From assembly GCA_031763025.1 (NCBI GenBank), contig JASSKH010000005.1, positions 13,596,528 to 13,660,527 of the forward strand: DNA of 64,000 bases, in the 5' to 3' direction. A program made the translations under genes and the position numbers. The notes beneath the pieces were generated by a model, which saw nothing but the letters and a program-made list of their open reading frames with translations, ran no database searches and was not told the origin of the DNA. The stretch is from Macrocystis pyrifera. Its lineage: Eukaryota > Sar > Phaeophyceae > Laminariales > Laminariaceae. This document shows, piece after piece, positions 55,555 to 64,000 of this stretch (its first letter is position 1; the number at the start of each line of letters is the position of its first letter).

Positions 55555-57510
55555 GTTTTAGTGTAGGCCGGTCCAGCCGATTTGGTCTCTGTCAACTGTA
55601 CTGCTGTTCTCCTTATTTAGCGTGTCCCCTTTGAGGTTGGAGTACCCGCTACTGCTGTCCGTTGATCGCGTTGCTATTGTCGTCGTCGTTGTGGTCGTGG
55701 TTGTTGCTGTTGTTTTGGTTTTTTTGCCACCGTGGTTGTTGTTTCCGTTGCTGCGATGGTTGTTTCGTTGTTGGTTTTGTTAGCGACGTGCCAGGCGTTA
55801 CGCTGCTGTTGTTGTTGTTGTTGTTGTCGTCTTGACACCAAAAACGTCGAAACCTTTTGCTGTTTCTGCTCGGCGACGCCCCAGCAGCACGGTCAGGTCC
55901 TTCCAAACGCTCGGATGTACTGCGTATACGACCAGATTCTTGTTCCGGTGGTCGGTAAACGCGGTACGGGTAAACGACGGGGTGAGATACACCAGGTATA
56001 TATATAAGCCAGTGTCTACCTGGTACGTGCTATCACGTCCTCTTCTCCCTACCGCACGGGAGTATCTTACTCCCCGGGCCACCGCTTGCCGGTGTCATAT
56101 CTCGGGTAACACCGAGGACACAGCCTCTGTCTACATCGGCAAGGTACAACGCAAATATCCATAATAACCTCAGTGCCAATTTGTGATTGCTTTGAAGCAA
56201 GTTAACGTAAACAAGTGGCGCAGAAAAAGGCAAAGCCGAATTTCAGTTCTCAGTTTTTGTATCTGTCTCACCCGCATTACATTACTGACCAACTTTCTTC
56301 ATGGAATTTTTTTTTTTTTGCGACGTTAGTTCTGTCTTTTTCAGTGATCTCTGAAGCTCAAAAACAGAACCGTCTGTTATGGGCCAGGAAATCATCGATA
56401 CTTTTGATCTCAGTTCCTGGAGGGGGCAAAAATCAGCTCAGTTCTGAGAGGTTTCTCACATTTATCAGGACTCAGATTAGCTGGATTTTGTGTAATGTAG
56501 TATTACTTCCCTTTATCTGCCCAGCTGTCAAGTACCCAATATTCACGCCGAAGTATCACACCCATCTACGGCGAGCTGTACGTACTGCCAACGGCGCTTG
56601 TGCAGGAGAGATGGCTTCTCCCCCACATGAAAGCGATAGCAGCAGCAGCACAACAGCAAAAACAGCAGCAGCAGAGTAGTAGTAGCAGGCATCACTGCTG
56701 CTGCTGCTGCTGTGGCTGCTGCTGCTGAGCAGCCGCAACACCAGCAGCAAGCAGCACAACACCAGCAGCAGCAGCAGCAGCAGCATCGCAGCAGATAACA
56801 ACTTGCAGTATCCGCCCGAACTACTGCGAGTACGGGACGGGTACTGTACGCGCAATATCGCACAATGAAACACTCAATCATGAGTACAGGCAGTAATCGC
56901 AGTGAATATCCCAAGATGCTGCGAGTGTGAGCAGTATATCGAACACGTGATACCTGATAACTGATATCGATCTGATAACTGATATCGATCTGAAATGCAG
57001 AACAACCGCAACACACTGCTGACGTGGGCAGTATTCTCAGTGTGAACCCCGGAATGCTCAGGTTGGAGAGGCGTGAAGCGCACGCAGCGGTATCCACAGC
57101 AGCACAGAACCCCGACTCACTGCGAGTACTCGCGGTGGGAGCAAGCAGTCTCGAACACTCGATCATATCCAGTAGTGCTCGCCGAAACAACTTGACGATT
57201 TTTTCACCAGAAAGTGTTGAGGCGAACATCTTTATATCTTCTACCTGGTGCGAAGGATCGTATCTTTAGAGGGGGACCGTTTCTCCCATTTTTTTAGGAG
57301 ATACCTGGCATCTGGATATGATTTTTTTTTCCAAGTGAAAAACGTCTGCTGTGAGTACGACCGATTGAGTGGTTGAAACTCATCAACAATGGGAGCTGCG
57401 CGATGCGTCAGACACGCTCATCAGGCGCCCTTGTTGTGGATATTTGGTTTTTCTTTGTGCATGTTCGAAGTAGAACGTCTCTGAACTACTGTACTGCTGC
57501 TGCTGCATAG
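55555..57510. other. No gene recognised
   Basis: GTT-rich and CAG/CTG-rich stretches (55680-55835, 56640-56790) create Val/Gln/Leu-rich frames on both strands. GATATCGATCTGATAACT is repeated at 56960-56995. No exon evidence. Confidence 0.45.
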
Positions 57511-57512
57511 TA

Positions 57513-57619
57513 TTACGGGGGTCCATAGTTAATAGGACCTATGGTATATAGATAAAAACCTGTATATTTACCTATTTTTACTACCAAAATTTGGTCCCGT
57601 TAACTATGGACCCCCGTAA
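57513..57619. mobile_element. MITE-1 copy
   Basis: TTACGGGGGTCC to GGACCCCCGTAA, flanked by TA; a CTGCTGCTG run lies just upstream. Confidence 0.9.
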
Positions 57620-57726
57620 TAGTACTCGTATCTCAATGCGCCTCCAGAGATCAGACCTTGCAGCAGTATAGACAGTCCGAGCATGTACGATCACACGTGT
57701 ATGATATCCTCCGATGCGTATGGTCG

Positions 57727-58075
57727 GTACGGGACTGTCAACGCGTACCAATAAAAATTCCTTCGAACAAAATTAACCAGTGAATCGTTCAGATCCTGGA
57801 TACACGACTGTCAACGTGTACCAGTGTCAGTTCTTCCAAACTAGTTGACCCTTGGATATTATAGATCTCGAGTACGAATACGGGGCTGTCAACACGTACC
57901 AATAAAAAATCATCCGAATAAATTAACCGTTGAACCTTTCAGATCCTGAATACACGACTAAACTGTCCACGCGTGCCTAGAAAAATTGTTCCGAACAAAT
58001 GGACTCTTGGATCTTTTAGATCTCGAATTTAGATCTCGAGTACGAATACGGGACTGTCAATGCGCACCAATAAAG
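57727..58075. repeat. Degenerate tandem repeat, unit about 85 bp
   Basis: Four to five units sharing GACTGTCAACGCGTACCAAT, AAAAATTCCTTCGAACAAA and TTCAGATCCTGGATACACG. Late units carry TAGATCTCGAGTACGAATAC. Confidence 0.75.
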
Positions 58076-58109
58076 AAATCTGGCGGCCCGCAGAGCAAGG
58101 AGTGGTAGC

Positions 58110-58440
58110 AGCATCAACAAGGTCGAGAGATCGAACGTCGGCGAGAAAAAAGCTGTAAGATCGAGTCTGTTACAACAAGATCTTCGCGGAGCAACAGCAA
58201 CGAATGGCACCTCCGTGTCTCTTCGCCCCCGCAAAGATTGTTCGAGTTTTGGGGTAAAGCGGTAGCACCAGCAAAGCCGAGAGATCGAACTCGGCGAGAA
58301 AAAAAAGCTAAGATCGAGAGCCTGTCAAAATAAGCTCTTCGCGGAGCAACAACAGCGAAACAAATCTCCAGGACCGAAGAAAAGAGAACCTCCGTGTCTC
58401 CTCGCCCCAGCAAAGCTTCGAGTTCGGGGTCGCTGCGCTC
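58110..58440. repeat. Diverged direct duplication, about 150 bp
   Basis: GAGAGATCGAAC...TCGGCGAGAAAAAAGC, CTTCGCGGAGCAACA and CACCTCCGTGTCTC occur twice. The G+C-rich sequence after it (58440-58620) has an open frame rich in Arg/Lys, but no known domain. Confidence 0.65.
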
Positions 58441-58934
58441 GTCGGTGGCGTGAGACCCCGAGATGCGCGCACGGGAAAACACCCGTCGGAGCCTGGCGAG
58501 CGCGACCCTCGAGGAAAGCCGTCGAAAAAGCAAGCGAAAGCAAGCGCGAAGCCAGGAAAGCGAAGGCGTCTGGAATCCAGGCTAAATTCAACACGAAATG
58601 TTCGGAATCGGAAGCGAATGTTTCTCTCTCAGTCGTCGCAAAGGATTGTATATATGTACCAGGTATATATAGGTATATATACCTGGTGTGTATGCTATAT
58701 TTTTACTCGTGTTCCGTGTTTGCTTTGTAGGAGTATGTTGACGCCAAGCTTCCACCTGCCTCGGTCAGTCGCTTCCTGATTTGCTATATAGCTGCTGCTG
58801 CTGCTGCTCTACTAGTTGCCCCATTGCCGCTGGTTGCCGCTGCGAGACGAGAGCCCTCTGTAATAGCCTGCTTCTTTTTTTTTTTCCGCTCCTGCTGCTG
58901 CTTCTGCTGCTGCTGCCGATTGCCGCTGCAACGG

Positions 58935-59105
58935 TATTTCTGTCCCAACCCTAATCCAACCCCAACCCCCAGCCTCAACCCCAATCCATTCCCAGCCCCA
59001 ACCCAACGCCCAATCCTAACCCCAAACCCCACCGTCAACCCCAACCCAACCCCAACCCCCAAACCCCAAGCCCAATCTCCACCCCAATCCCACCCCCACC
59101 CGTTT
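58935..59105 (+). repeat. CCCCAA-type tract before kinase B
   Basis: Irregular CCCCAACCCCAA, CCTAATCCAACC and CCCCAATCC units form the pyrimidine-rich stretch before the CTCAG acceptor at 59119. Confidence 0.75.
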
Positions 59106-59119
59106 TGTTTCCACCTCAG

Positions 59120-59290
59120 AATTTTCACGATCGTACGAGATGGGCGACAAGCTGGGAGAGGGAACGTTTGCGGAGGTTTTCAAAGCGAAGAGGCGGGGTG
59201 CTCAGGCGGGATCGAGTCAGTTGTTGCGCGGTGAAGCGGACAAGCCGACGGGGCCTTTCGAAGGCGGACGAGAACTCTCTGTTTGAGGAG
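59120..59290 (+). CDS. Kinase B, N-terminal kinase exon (glycine loop and lysine), frameshifted
   Basis: After a CCACCTCAG acceptor the exon reads FSRSYEMGDKLGEGTFAEVF and KAKRR, the glycine loop of a second CAMK-group kinase. It then reads AVKRTSRRGLSKADENSLFE and E, containing the ATP-binding Lys, but in the next frame. One extra base near TTGTTGCGCGGTG accounts for the shift: deleting one base gives QLLAVK, and the exon then fits its phases (two bases completing a codon at the start, phase 0 at the GAG|GTGCGA donor). The junction LFEE|VRIL corresponds to LLQE|MNHE in kinase A, so this intron is shared. Upstream exons with the true start are not identified; a C-rich tract precedes the acceptor. 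Confidence 0.85.
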
Positions 59291-59368
59291 GTGCGAGGCT
59301 ACTGCCTGCTGTTGTGCTGTTGCGGCACTTGTTGTGGCTACTGCTGTGACTAGCTGTTGCTGTGACTA

Positions 59369-59473
59369 CTGCAGGGGACCATAGTAAATAGGACCAAATT
59401 TTGGCAGTAAAAATTGCGAAATATATAGCGTTTTGTGTGTACCGTAGGTCCTATTTACTATGGTCCCCCGTAA
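59369..59473. mobile_element. MITE-1 copy in kinase B intron
   Basis: Left end CTGCAGGGGACC, right end GGTCCCCCGTAA. It lies 79 bp after the donor of the first kinase B exon. Confidence 0.88.
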
Positions 59474-59474
59474 C

Positions 59475-59585
59475 AGTGTTGTGGCTATACATAGTGAGTG
59501 CTGTGGCTACTGTTGTGGCTACTGTCGTGGCTACTGCTGTGGCTACTGCTGTGGCTACTGCCGTAGCTACTGCTGATGTGACTAT
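59475..59585. repeat. 12-bp tandem repeat GTGGCTACTGCT
   Basis: About eight imperfect units after the MITE-1 copy in kinase B intron 1. Confidence 0.8.
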
Positions 59586-59829
59586 ATTGCTGTGATTGTA
59601 CTGACGTGACTTAGGACTTTGACCATGCCGCGGTGATCACGGTAGTGCTGCGTGCGAGCAGAGTAGTGGCGCTTGGATGTGTGTCTTTGCTACTTGTTCA
59701 GGCCACGGTTATGATGTTGCGAGGGGGAGGGTGGGGGTTTGCTGTTGGTTTTGGTTGTGGTGTTGGTGCTACGGTAGTGTTGGTGTCTTCGTTATTGCGT
59801 GGCGCGGTGACGTGTTGTCTTTGTCCTCT

Positions 59830-59861
<32 letters not shown>

Positions 59862-59914
59862 GGTGTTGTTGTTTGCTGTTGTTGTTGTCGGTGCTATTTT
59901 CGGATGCTGTTGTT

Positions 59915-59995
59915 TTCCCACTAAACCGTCGTTTGTACCCGACGGCATCCAGGGTCCATGCTGAATGCCGTCTGTTGGTGGTAGAGAGTGGAGAG
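59915..59995 (-). mobile_element. Worn LINE 3'-tail fragment
   Basis: ACTAAACCGTCGTTTGTACC and GACGGCATCCAGGGTCC resemble the tail start; low identity. Confidence 0.35.
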
Positions 59996-60073
59996 ACCCA
60001 AGTCCCGCGGTGACAGAACGAACAGAATGCGGACAGAAGAGCATGCACCAAGGACAAGATAGCACACCTCGGC

Positions 60074-60202
60074 GAGATCATCTACAGATAGATCATCTAC
60101 AGATAGATCATCTACAGACAGATCATCTACAGATAGATCATCTACAGATAGATCATCTACAGATAGATCATATACAGACAGATCATCTACAGATAGATCA
60201 TG
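60074..60202. repeat. 15-bp tandem repeat, about 8.5 units
   Basis: GATCATCTACAGATA repeated head to tail, with occasional ACAGACA and CATATACA variants. Each unit keeps the reading frame open (DHLQI). Confidence 0.9.
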
Positions 60203-60204
60203 TG

Positions 60205-61255
60205 CGGAATATGTGCAAGGACAGGTCCAACGCAGGAAACACGTCTACCTATATCATGCAGGTTATGCGGGGCCCACCCGGCGACATGAGCAAGATCACA
60301 CAGATCAGGAATAGGTAGAACTGTATAAAGAGGCGTGTTCTACGGTAGAGGTGTCACATATGGGAAAAAAAAAAAAAAAAAAAAAAAAGTCTGAGCCACC
60401 ACGGCATCCTTACCGAGCTCTAGTTGAAGGAAGCACACACAGTACCAAAGTTCGTGGGGATATCTTTGTCTTAAGTATTGAAAGTGCCCGCCCCGCACAC
60501 CCCCAATCGTTATTAATATTAATTGTCGTATTCATATGTTTGTACCCGTTGAATTCCGCGTTGTACCGAAGGGGAGGGGGACATGAGAGCCTCAGAAAAA
60601 AAATAGAGTGAACCTGTATCTGCCCGACGGGAGCGAGTAAATGCAGAGATGACGAACGTATCGGGTACGAAAACGAACTATGAACAGCCCAGCAAAACGA
60701 TACCAGGCATCATGGTTCGTATTACAGTACCAGGCGTGTTGTTAGTAGCGTTTTTAGTGCAAAGGGAGAAAATGAGAGGAAGAGGAGAGGAGAAGAGAAG
60801 CGACTGCGATACGATACGCAGCAAATGATGTATGTGGCGAGAGTAAATAGTCCCAGGTACCAGGTATCGTATACCGCCAGATGCGGCAGTGGTGTTGCTT
60901 CGTGCTGAGGCTTCGCGCGCGGTGTATATTTTCGTGCGTGCGTGATTCAAGTCATGGTGAGCCTGCACACGGCAACAATGTACCTACTATGATACGATGA
61001 TGTGTATAACTTTTGTCTTTTCCTCTCTCCCTCACTCCCTCCGTTCTTCCCCGCTCCTGCTGGTAGTTGCCCGGTGACGGGGGTGCAAATGCTTGCCCCC
61101 CGTCCCACCCCCCGCGCCTTTCCCACTCGTGACGTGGTCGGCATGCACCGGTCTTTCGCCTTGGCGAGTGAGTGCGAGTGCTTACCCCCCCCTTGCCCCC
61201 GCGCCCCCCTCGCCTTCCCGCCGTCCTTTTTTAAATAAAAACCCTGTCAACTGAT
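60205..61255. other. Kinase B intron 1, second half
   Basis: A run of 24 A at 60365-60388, TATTAATATTAA at 60511, a TACCAGGTA word at 60858 and C-rich sequence before the acceptor at 61259. Confidence 0.5.
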
Positions 61256-61259
61256 GTAG

Positions 61260-61394
61260 GTGCGGATACTGCGCGTGATACAACACCCGAACGTGGTCGG
61301 CGTGCACCAGTTTTTCAAAGACGATCCCGACTACTACTACGTTGTGCTTGAGTACATGGCCGGGGGCGAGTTGTTCGACCGCATCGTCACCAAG
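61260..61394 (+). CDS. Kinase B, exon (hinge region)
   Basis: These 45 codons read VRILRVIQHPNVVGVHQFFK, DDPDYYYVVLEYMAGGELFD and RIVTK. This is subdomains III-V of a CaMK-like kinase, with the HPNVV strand and the VVLEYMAGGELFDRI hinge. Acceptor GATGTAG, donor GTATCG, both junctions in phase 0. The first GTG is an internal Val, not a start. The reading frame stays open for hundreds of bases past the donor only because the intron is C-rich and nearly lacks stop codons; that extension is not protein. Confidence 0.93.
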
Positions 61395-61469
61395 GTATCG
61401 TATTCTTTTGACGTTTTTTTTTTATATATTTTTGAACGGAACCGATCCGAACAGAACAGAACTCCATCC

Positions 61470-62140
61470 AACACCCAACCAGACCCCACCCCACGCCACC
61501 CCCACCCCACTCAACTCGACTCAACTCAACTCCGCCCCACCCCACCCAACCCCACTCCATTCTTCTCCATCTCACCCCACCCGGCCTCACCCGACCCTGT
61601 TCACCTCAACTCCGCCCCGCCCGACCCCACCCCACCCTACCCCCCGCCACCCCCCCCACCCCGCCTTACCCTACCCCACCCTCTACCCCCCCCCCACCCC
61701 ACCCCACTCATCTCGACTCAACTCAACTCCGCCCCACCCAACCCAACCCCACTCCACTCCGTGCCATTCGAGCCCGCCCTACCCCACCCCACTCCATTCT
61801 TCTCCATCTCACCCCACCCCGCCTCACCCGACCCTACTCACCTCGGCTCGGCCCCACCCGATCCCACCCCACCTCGCACCCCACTCCATTCCTCTCCAAC
61901 CGACCCCACCCCACACCCCACCCTACCCCCTCGCCACCCCACCCCACCTTTACCCCACCCCACCCGACCCCACTCAACTCAACGCCGCCCCACCCGACCC
62001 CACCCCAACCTACCCCACCCTACCCTCCCACCCCCCCCCCCCCCCCCCCCTTCCCCCCACCCCACCCTACCCCGCCCCACCCCACCCCACCCTACTCAAC
62101 TACCCCCCCCCCCCCCCCCCCTTCTTCGAAAACCTATTGT
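61470..62140 (+). repeat. C-rich (CCCCACCC)n tract inside kinase B intron
   Basis: About 650 bp of CCCCACCCCAC-like sequence with CTCAACTCCGCC and CATTCTTCTCCATCTC sub-repeats occurring several times, ending in two long C runs and the TACTAG acceptor. It makes up most of the 753-bp intron and acts as a giant polypyrimidine-like tract. Confidence 0.85.
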
Positions 62141-62147
62141 GTACTAG

Positions 62148-62405
62148 ATGTACTACAACGAGGAGGAGGCGAGGGACCTGTGTCGGGTGCTGATCGACTC
62201 GGTTCGGTACTGCCACGAGCTGGGCATCGTGCACCGCGACCTCAAGCCGGAGAACCTGCTCCTCACCTCGGAGAGTGATGACGCGGACATCAAGCTGGCG
62301 GACTTCGGCTTCGCCTGCAGCGTGCTCAACGGCAACGTGACCGCGCAGTGTGGCTCCCCGGGCTACGTGGCTCCGGAGATCTTGAAGGCTATGCCGTACG
62401 GCACG
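62148..62405 (+). CDS. Kinase B, exon (catalytic loop, DFG and APE)
   Basis: These 86 intact codons read MYYNEEEARDLCRVLIDSVR, then [50 protein letters not shown] and AMPYGT. The catalytic Asp, the metal-binding Asn and Asp (DFG) and the APE motif are all present, so this is a predicted active RD kinase. Acceptor GTACTAG, donor GTGAGT, phase 0. In kinase A the corresponding coding stretch is cut between PG and YVAPE, so the intron after this exon is in a different place. The last ~18 bases plus donor are repeated at about 62620-62650. Confidence 0.95.
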
Positions 62406-62619
62406 GTGAGTGTATGTTTTTGGGGAGGAGGGGAGTTGCCGCGGGGGAGGGGGGGTGAGGGAGGGGGGGGGGGGGGGAACTATGACATGCGCCACGGGAA
62501 GTTTTTTTTTTTTTGGGGGGGGGTGAGGGAGAGGAGGGGGGGAGAGGAGGGGAGGGGGGGGGGGTGTACTCGATAGGAGAGATGTACTCGATCTTATGCA
62601 TGGCCGTAGTCGTGTGACG

Positions 62620-62650
62620 GCTATGTCGCACGGCACGGTGAGCGCGAGTT
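62620..62650 (+). repeat. Duplicate of kinase B exon end with second splice donor
   Basis: The stretch GGCTATGTCGCACGGCACG|GTGAGC copies the end of the preceding exon and its donor (GGCTATGCCGTACGGCACG|GTGAGT at about 62387-62411). It is followed again by a T-run, G-runs and the R1 tail, so the tandem unit is about 234 bp. The second donor at 62638 has no in-frame exon of its own and is probably a decoy. Confidence 0.75.
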
Positions 62651-62917
62651 TGTTTTTGGGGAAAAGGGGGGCGAGAGGTGGGAAGGGGAAGGGGGGGTGT
62701 ACTCACTGGGGGGATAGTCACGGATGTACTCGAAAGGAAACATGTGCTCGATCCCATGCATGGCCGTAGTCGTATGGCCATAGACCCTCGCGTCCTTACA
62801 ATGCCGGGACACAGAGCATGTCGGGTTTTCACCGACCAGGCAGACATTGCTTGCACGAAGCGCGAAGCGCCGTGAGATGTCCTGTGAGTCGCACGTAGGG
62901 CGAGCTGCATCCTACTA

Positions 62918-63023
62918 TTACGGGGGGCCGTAGTAAATAGGACCTACGGCACACACAAAAAACCTACAGATTTACCTATTTTTACTAACAATACTTGGTC
63001 CTATTTACTATGGTCCCCCGTGA
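62918..63023. mobile_element. MITE-1 copy inserted in an R1 repeat in kinase B intron
   Basis: TTACGGGGGGCC to GGTCCCCCGTGA. Flanks GCATCCTACTA and TAAGAACCGCTTGTGAG rejoin to GCATCCTACTAAGAACCGC, matching uninterrupted R1 copies with a single TA. This directly proves the TA target duplication. Confidence 0.93.
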
Positions 63024-63113
63024 TAAGAACCGCTTGTGAGGGGGACTTGCATATGGATGGCAGCCTCAATGAGTCTATTCAATTTCCGGTGTAGCCACTT
63101 CCAGAGACAGCAA

Positions 63114-63114
<1 letters not shown>

Positions 63115-63155
<41 letters not shown>

Positions 63156-63330
63156 GTATTCATGCCATGCATGGCCGTGGGCATTATGACCATAGAGACC
63201 CCCGCATCCCTACAATGCCGGGACGGAGCACAACGAGGTTTCACCGACCAGGCAGACATTGCTTGCACCTAGCGCGAAGCGCCGTGAGATGCTGGGCGAG
63301 CCACATGAAGAGTGAGCTGTACCTGGTAGG
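63115..63330 (-). mobile_element. R1 partial copy with 39-nt poly(C)/poly(G) end
   Basis: 39 G at 63115-63153, then the reverse of the R1 3' half (CATGCCATGCATGGCCGTG, CCTACAATGCCGGGACG, CTAGCGCGAAGCGCCGTG). Antisense in the kinase B intron. Confidence 0.72.
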
Positions 63331-63800
63331 GTGGGAGGGGAGGGGGGGCTTTTTGTGGGAACGAACGCTGGGGGAAAGGAGGAGGGGGAAGGGGAAAGGC
63401 CCCTTGTTTGCTGGAGTGAACGCTGGAAGCCGTGGGGAATCGTGGTGGGCGGGTGGTCTTCCTAGCGCTATTCATGAGAGATCTCACACCAATCCGCGGA
63501 ATATCTAGTATTGGCATGTGTGTAACGACGATATATTCCACAAAATCATCCGCGCTCGAAACGATGTACAACTTTTTTGTTTTGTTTTGTTTTGTTTTGA
63601 TTCGTTTCGTGGGGGATCGATCGTTTCCGGATGTTTTTTTTTTCTAGCGTCACCTCTGTTTTTTTATTGTTCCTTGTTTTTTGCTTGCCGAAGACTCTCC
63701 GCATGGTGTTCACGGCCGACCAACGGCGTTGCCCCCTCCCCCTAACCTCCCCTTCCCCCCCCCCCCCCCCTCCTCCCCCCCCCTCCCACTCCGCGTGCAG

Positions 63801-63959
63801 TCCGTGGACATGTGGAGCGTGGGTGTCATCATCTACACCTTGCTCGGGGGGTACCCTCCGTTCCACGACGAGAACCAGACGCGCCTGTTCCGCCGGATAA
63901 AGGCCGGGAGCTTCAAGTTCCACGACGAGTACTGGAGTAACACTTCCGCGGAGGCTAAG
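63801..63959 (+). CDS. Kinase B, exon (C-lobe helices F-G)
   Basis: These 53 codons read [40 protein letters not shown] and HDEYWSNTSAEAK. The invariant subdomain IX Asp (VDMWS) and the FHDENQ / KFHDEYW segment typical of CaMKI/DCLK-like kinases are present. The acceptor is GCGTGCAG after a long C/T tract; GTGCGT after AAG is the likely donor, 41 bases from the window edge. The rest of the C-lobe and any autoinhibitory or calmodulin-binding segment lie outside the window. Confidence 0.93.
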
Positions 63960-64000
63960 GTGCGTTTTGTGTTTTCGTTTGTTTTTGAGCAAAACCCAAA

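Larger units (their letters stand above)
62560..63155 (-). mobile_element. R1 copies in kinase B intron, one split by MITE-1
   Basis: G-run, GTGTACTCGATAGGAGAG, ATGCATGGCCGTAGTCG at 62560-62612. A second, longer copy from about 62690 runs through CCATAGACCCTCGCGTCC and CGAAGCGCCGTGAG to 62917, is broken by MITE-1, then continues to 63112. Both are antisense to kinase B, with poly(C) ends facing the donor. Confidence 0.75.

Noticed and set aside
58930..59100. CCCTAA/CCCCAA-like sequence as an internal telomere
   Set aside because: Units are irregular and mixed; it fits a pyrimidine tract before a splice acceptor better.
60074..60202. Regular 15-bp repeats suggesting a CRISPR-like array
   Set aside because: Units are directly adjacent with no unique spacers, in a eukaryotic intron; it is a plain tandem repeat.
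61395..62147. Extension of the kinase B exon frame into a 295-codon Pro/Thr-rich protein
   Set aside because: The kinase sequence ends at a GT donor and resumes after an AG acceptor in correct phase; the extension is C-rich intron.

Overview
This window looks like nuclear DNA of a repeat-rich eukaryote, most likely a protist or alga. A brown alga or other stramenopile fits the combination of GC-rich exons, long GT-AG introns, CaMK-type kinases and R2/RTE-like LINEs, but the sequence alone does not prove the lineage. There is no bacterial gene organisation, no operon, and no rRNA or convincing complete tRNA gene.

Only two genes can be read with confidence, both protein kinases of the CAMK (Ca2+/calmodulin-dependent) group, one at each edge. 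Kinase A is on the minus strand. Its glycine-loop exon is at 24187-24357, followed by exons at 9465-9563, 3522-3661, 1922-2110 and 1278-1427, and it runs off the left edge. Its first visible intron is about 14.6 kb. Kinase B is on the plus strand, with exons at 59120-59290, 61260-61394, 62148-62405 and 63801-63959, and it runs off the right edge. The two share one intron position and differ at the others. Each carries one apparent single-base frameshift, which could be sequence error or real decay. A third, unrecognised plus-strand gene is suggested by a coding-like exon at 27422-27644 with two degenerate upstream copies.

The rest is mobile-element sediment: three 5'-truncated LINE copies (16.7-18.3, 38.9-41.4 and 41.4-43.0 kb) plus many short copies of the LINE 3' tail; about 23 copies of a ~105-bp palindromic MITE (ends TTACGGGGG.../...CCCCCGTAA, TA target duplication), several nested; a second TA-flanked family (CAGCAGTA.../...TACTGCTG); a tRNA-derived, A-tailed SINE; a pair of 833/834-bp elements with terminal inverted repeats and 3-bp target duplications (PIF/Harbinger-like); small palindromic families; and a retroposon-like repeat (R1) ending in long poly(C), found in antisense just downstream of several kinase 5' splice sites.

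The most interesting signal is a set of very short TA-flanked words: TATTAATA, TACWGCWGTA, TACCWGGTA and TACWGTA. They occur far more often than chance. Where two copies of the same repeat can be compared, they sit as extra bases at a TA. They match what cut-and-paste transposons would leave on excision. TATTAATA is exactly TA + TT + AA + TA from the TTAC...GTAA MITE; TACWGCWGTA matches the ends of the second family; TACCWGGTA points to a third family with CCAGG/CCTGG ends that is not present as a full element here.
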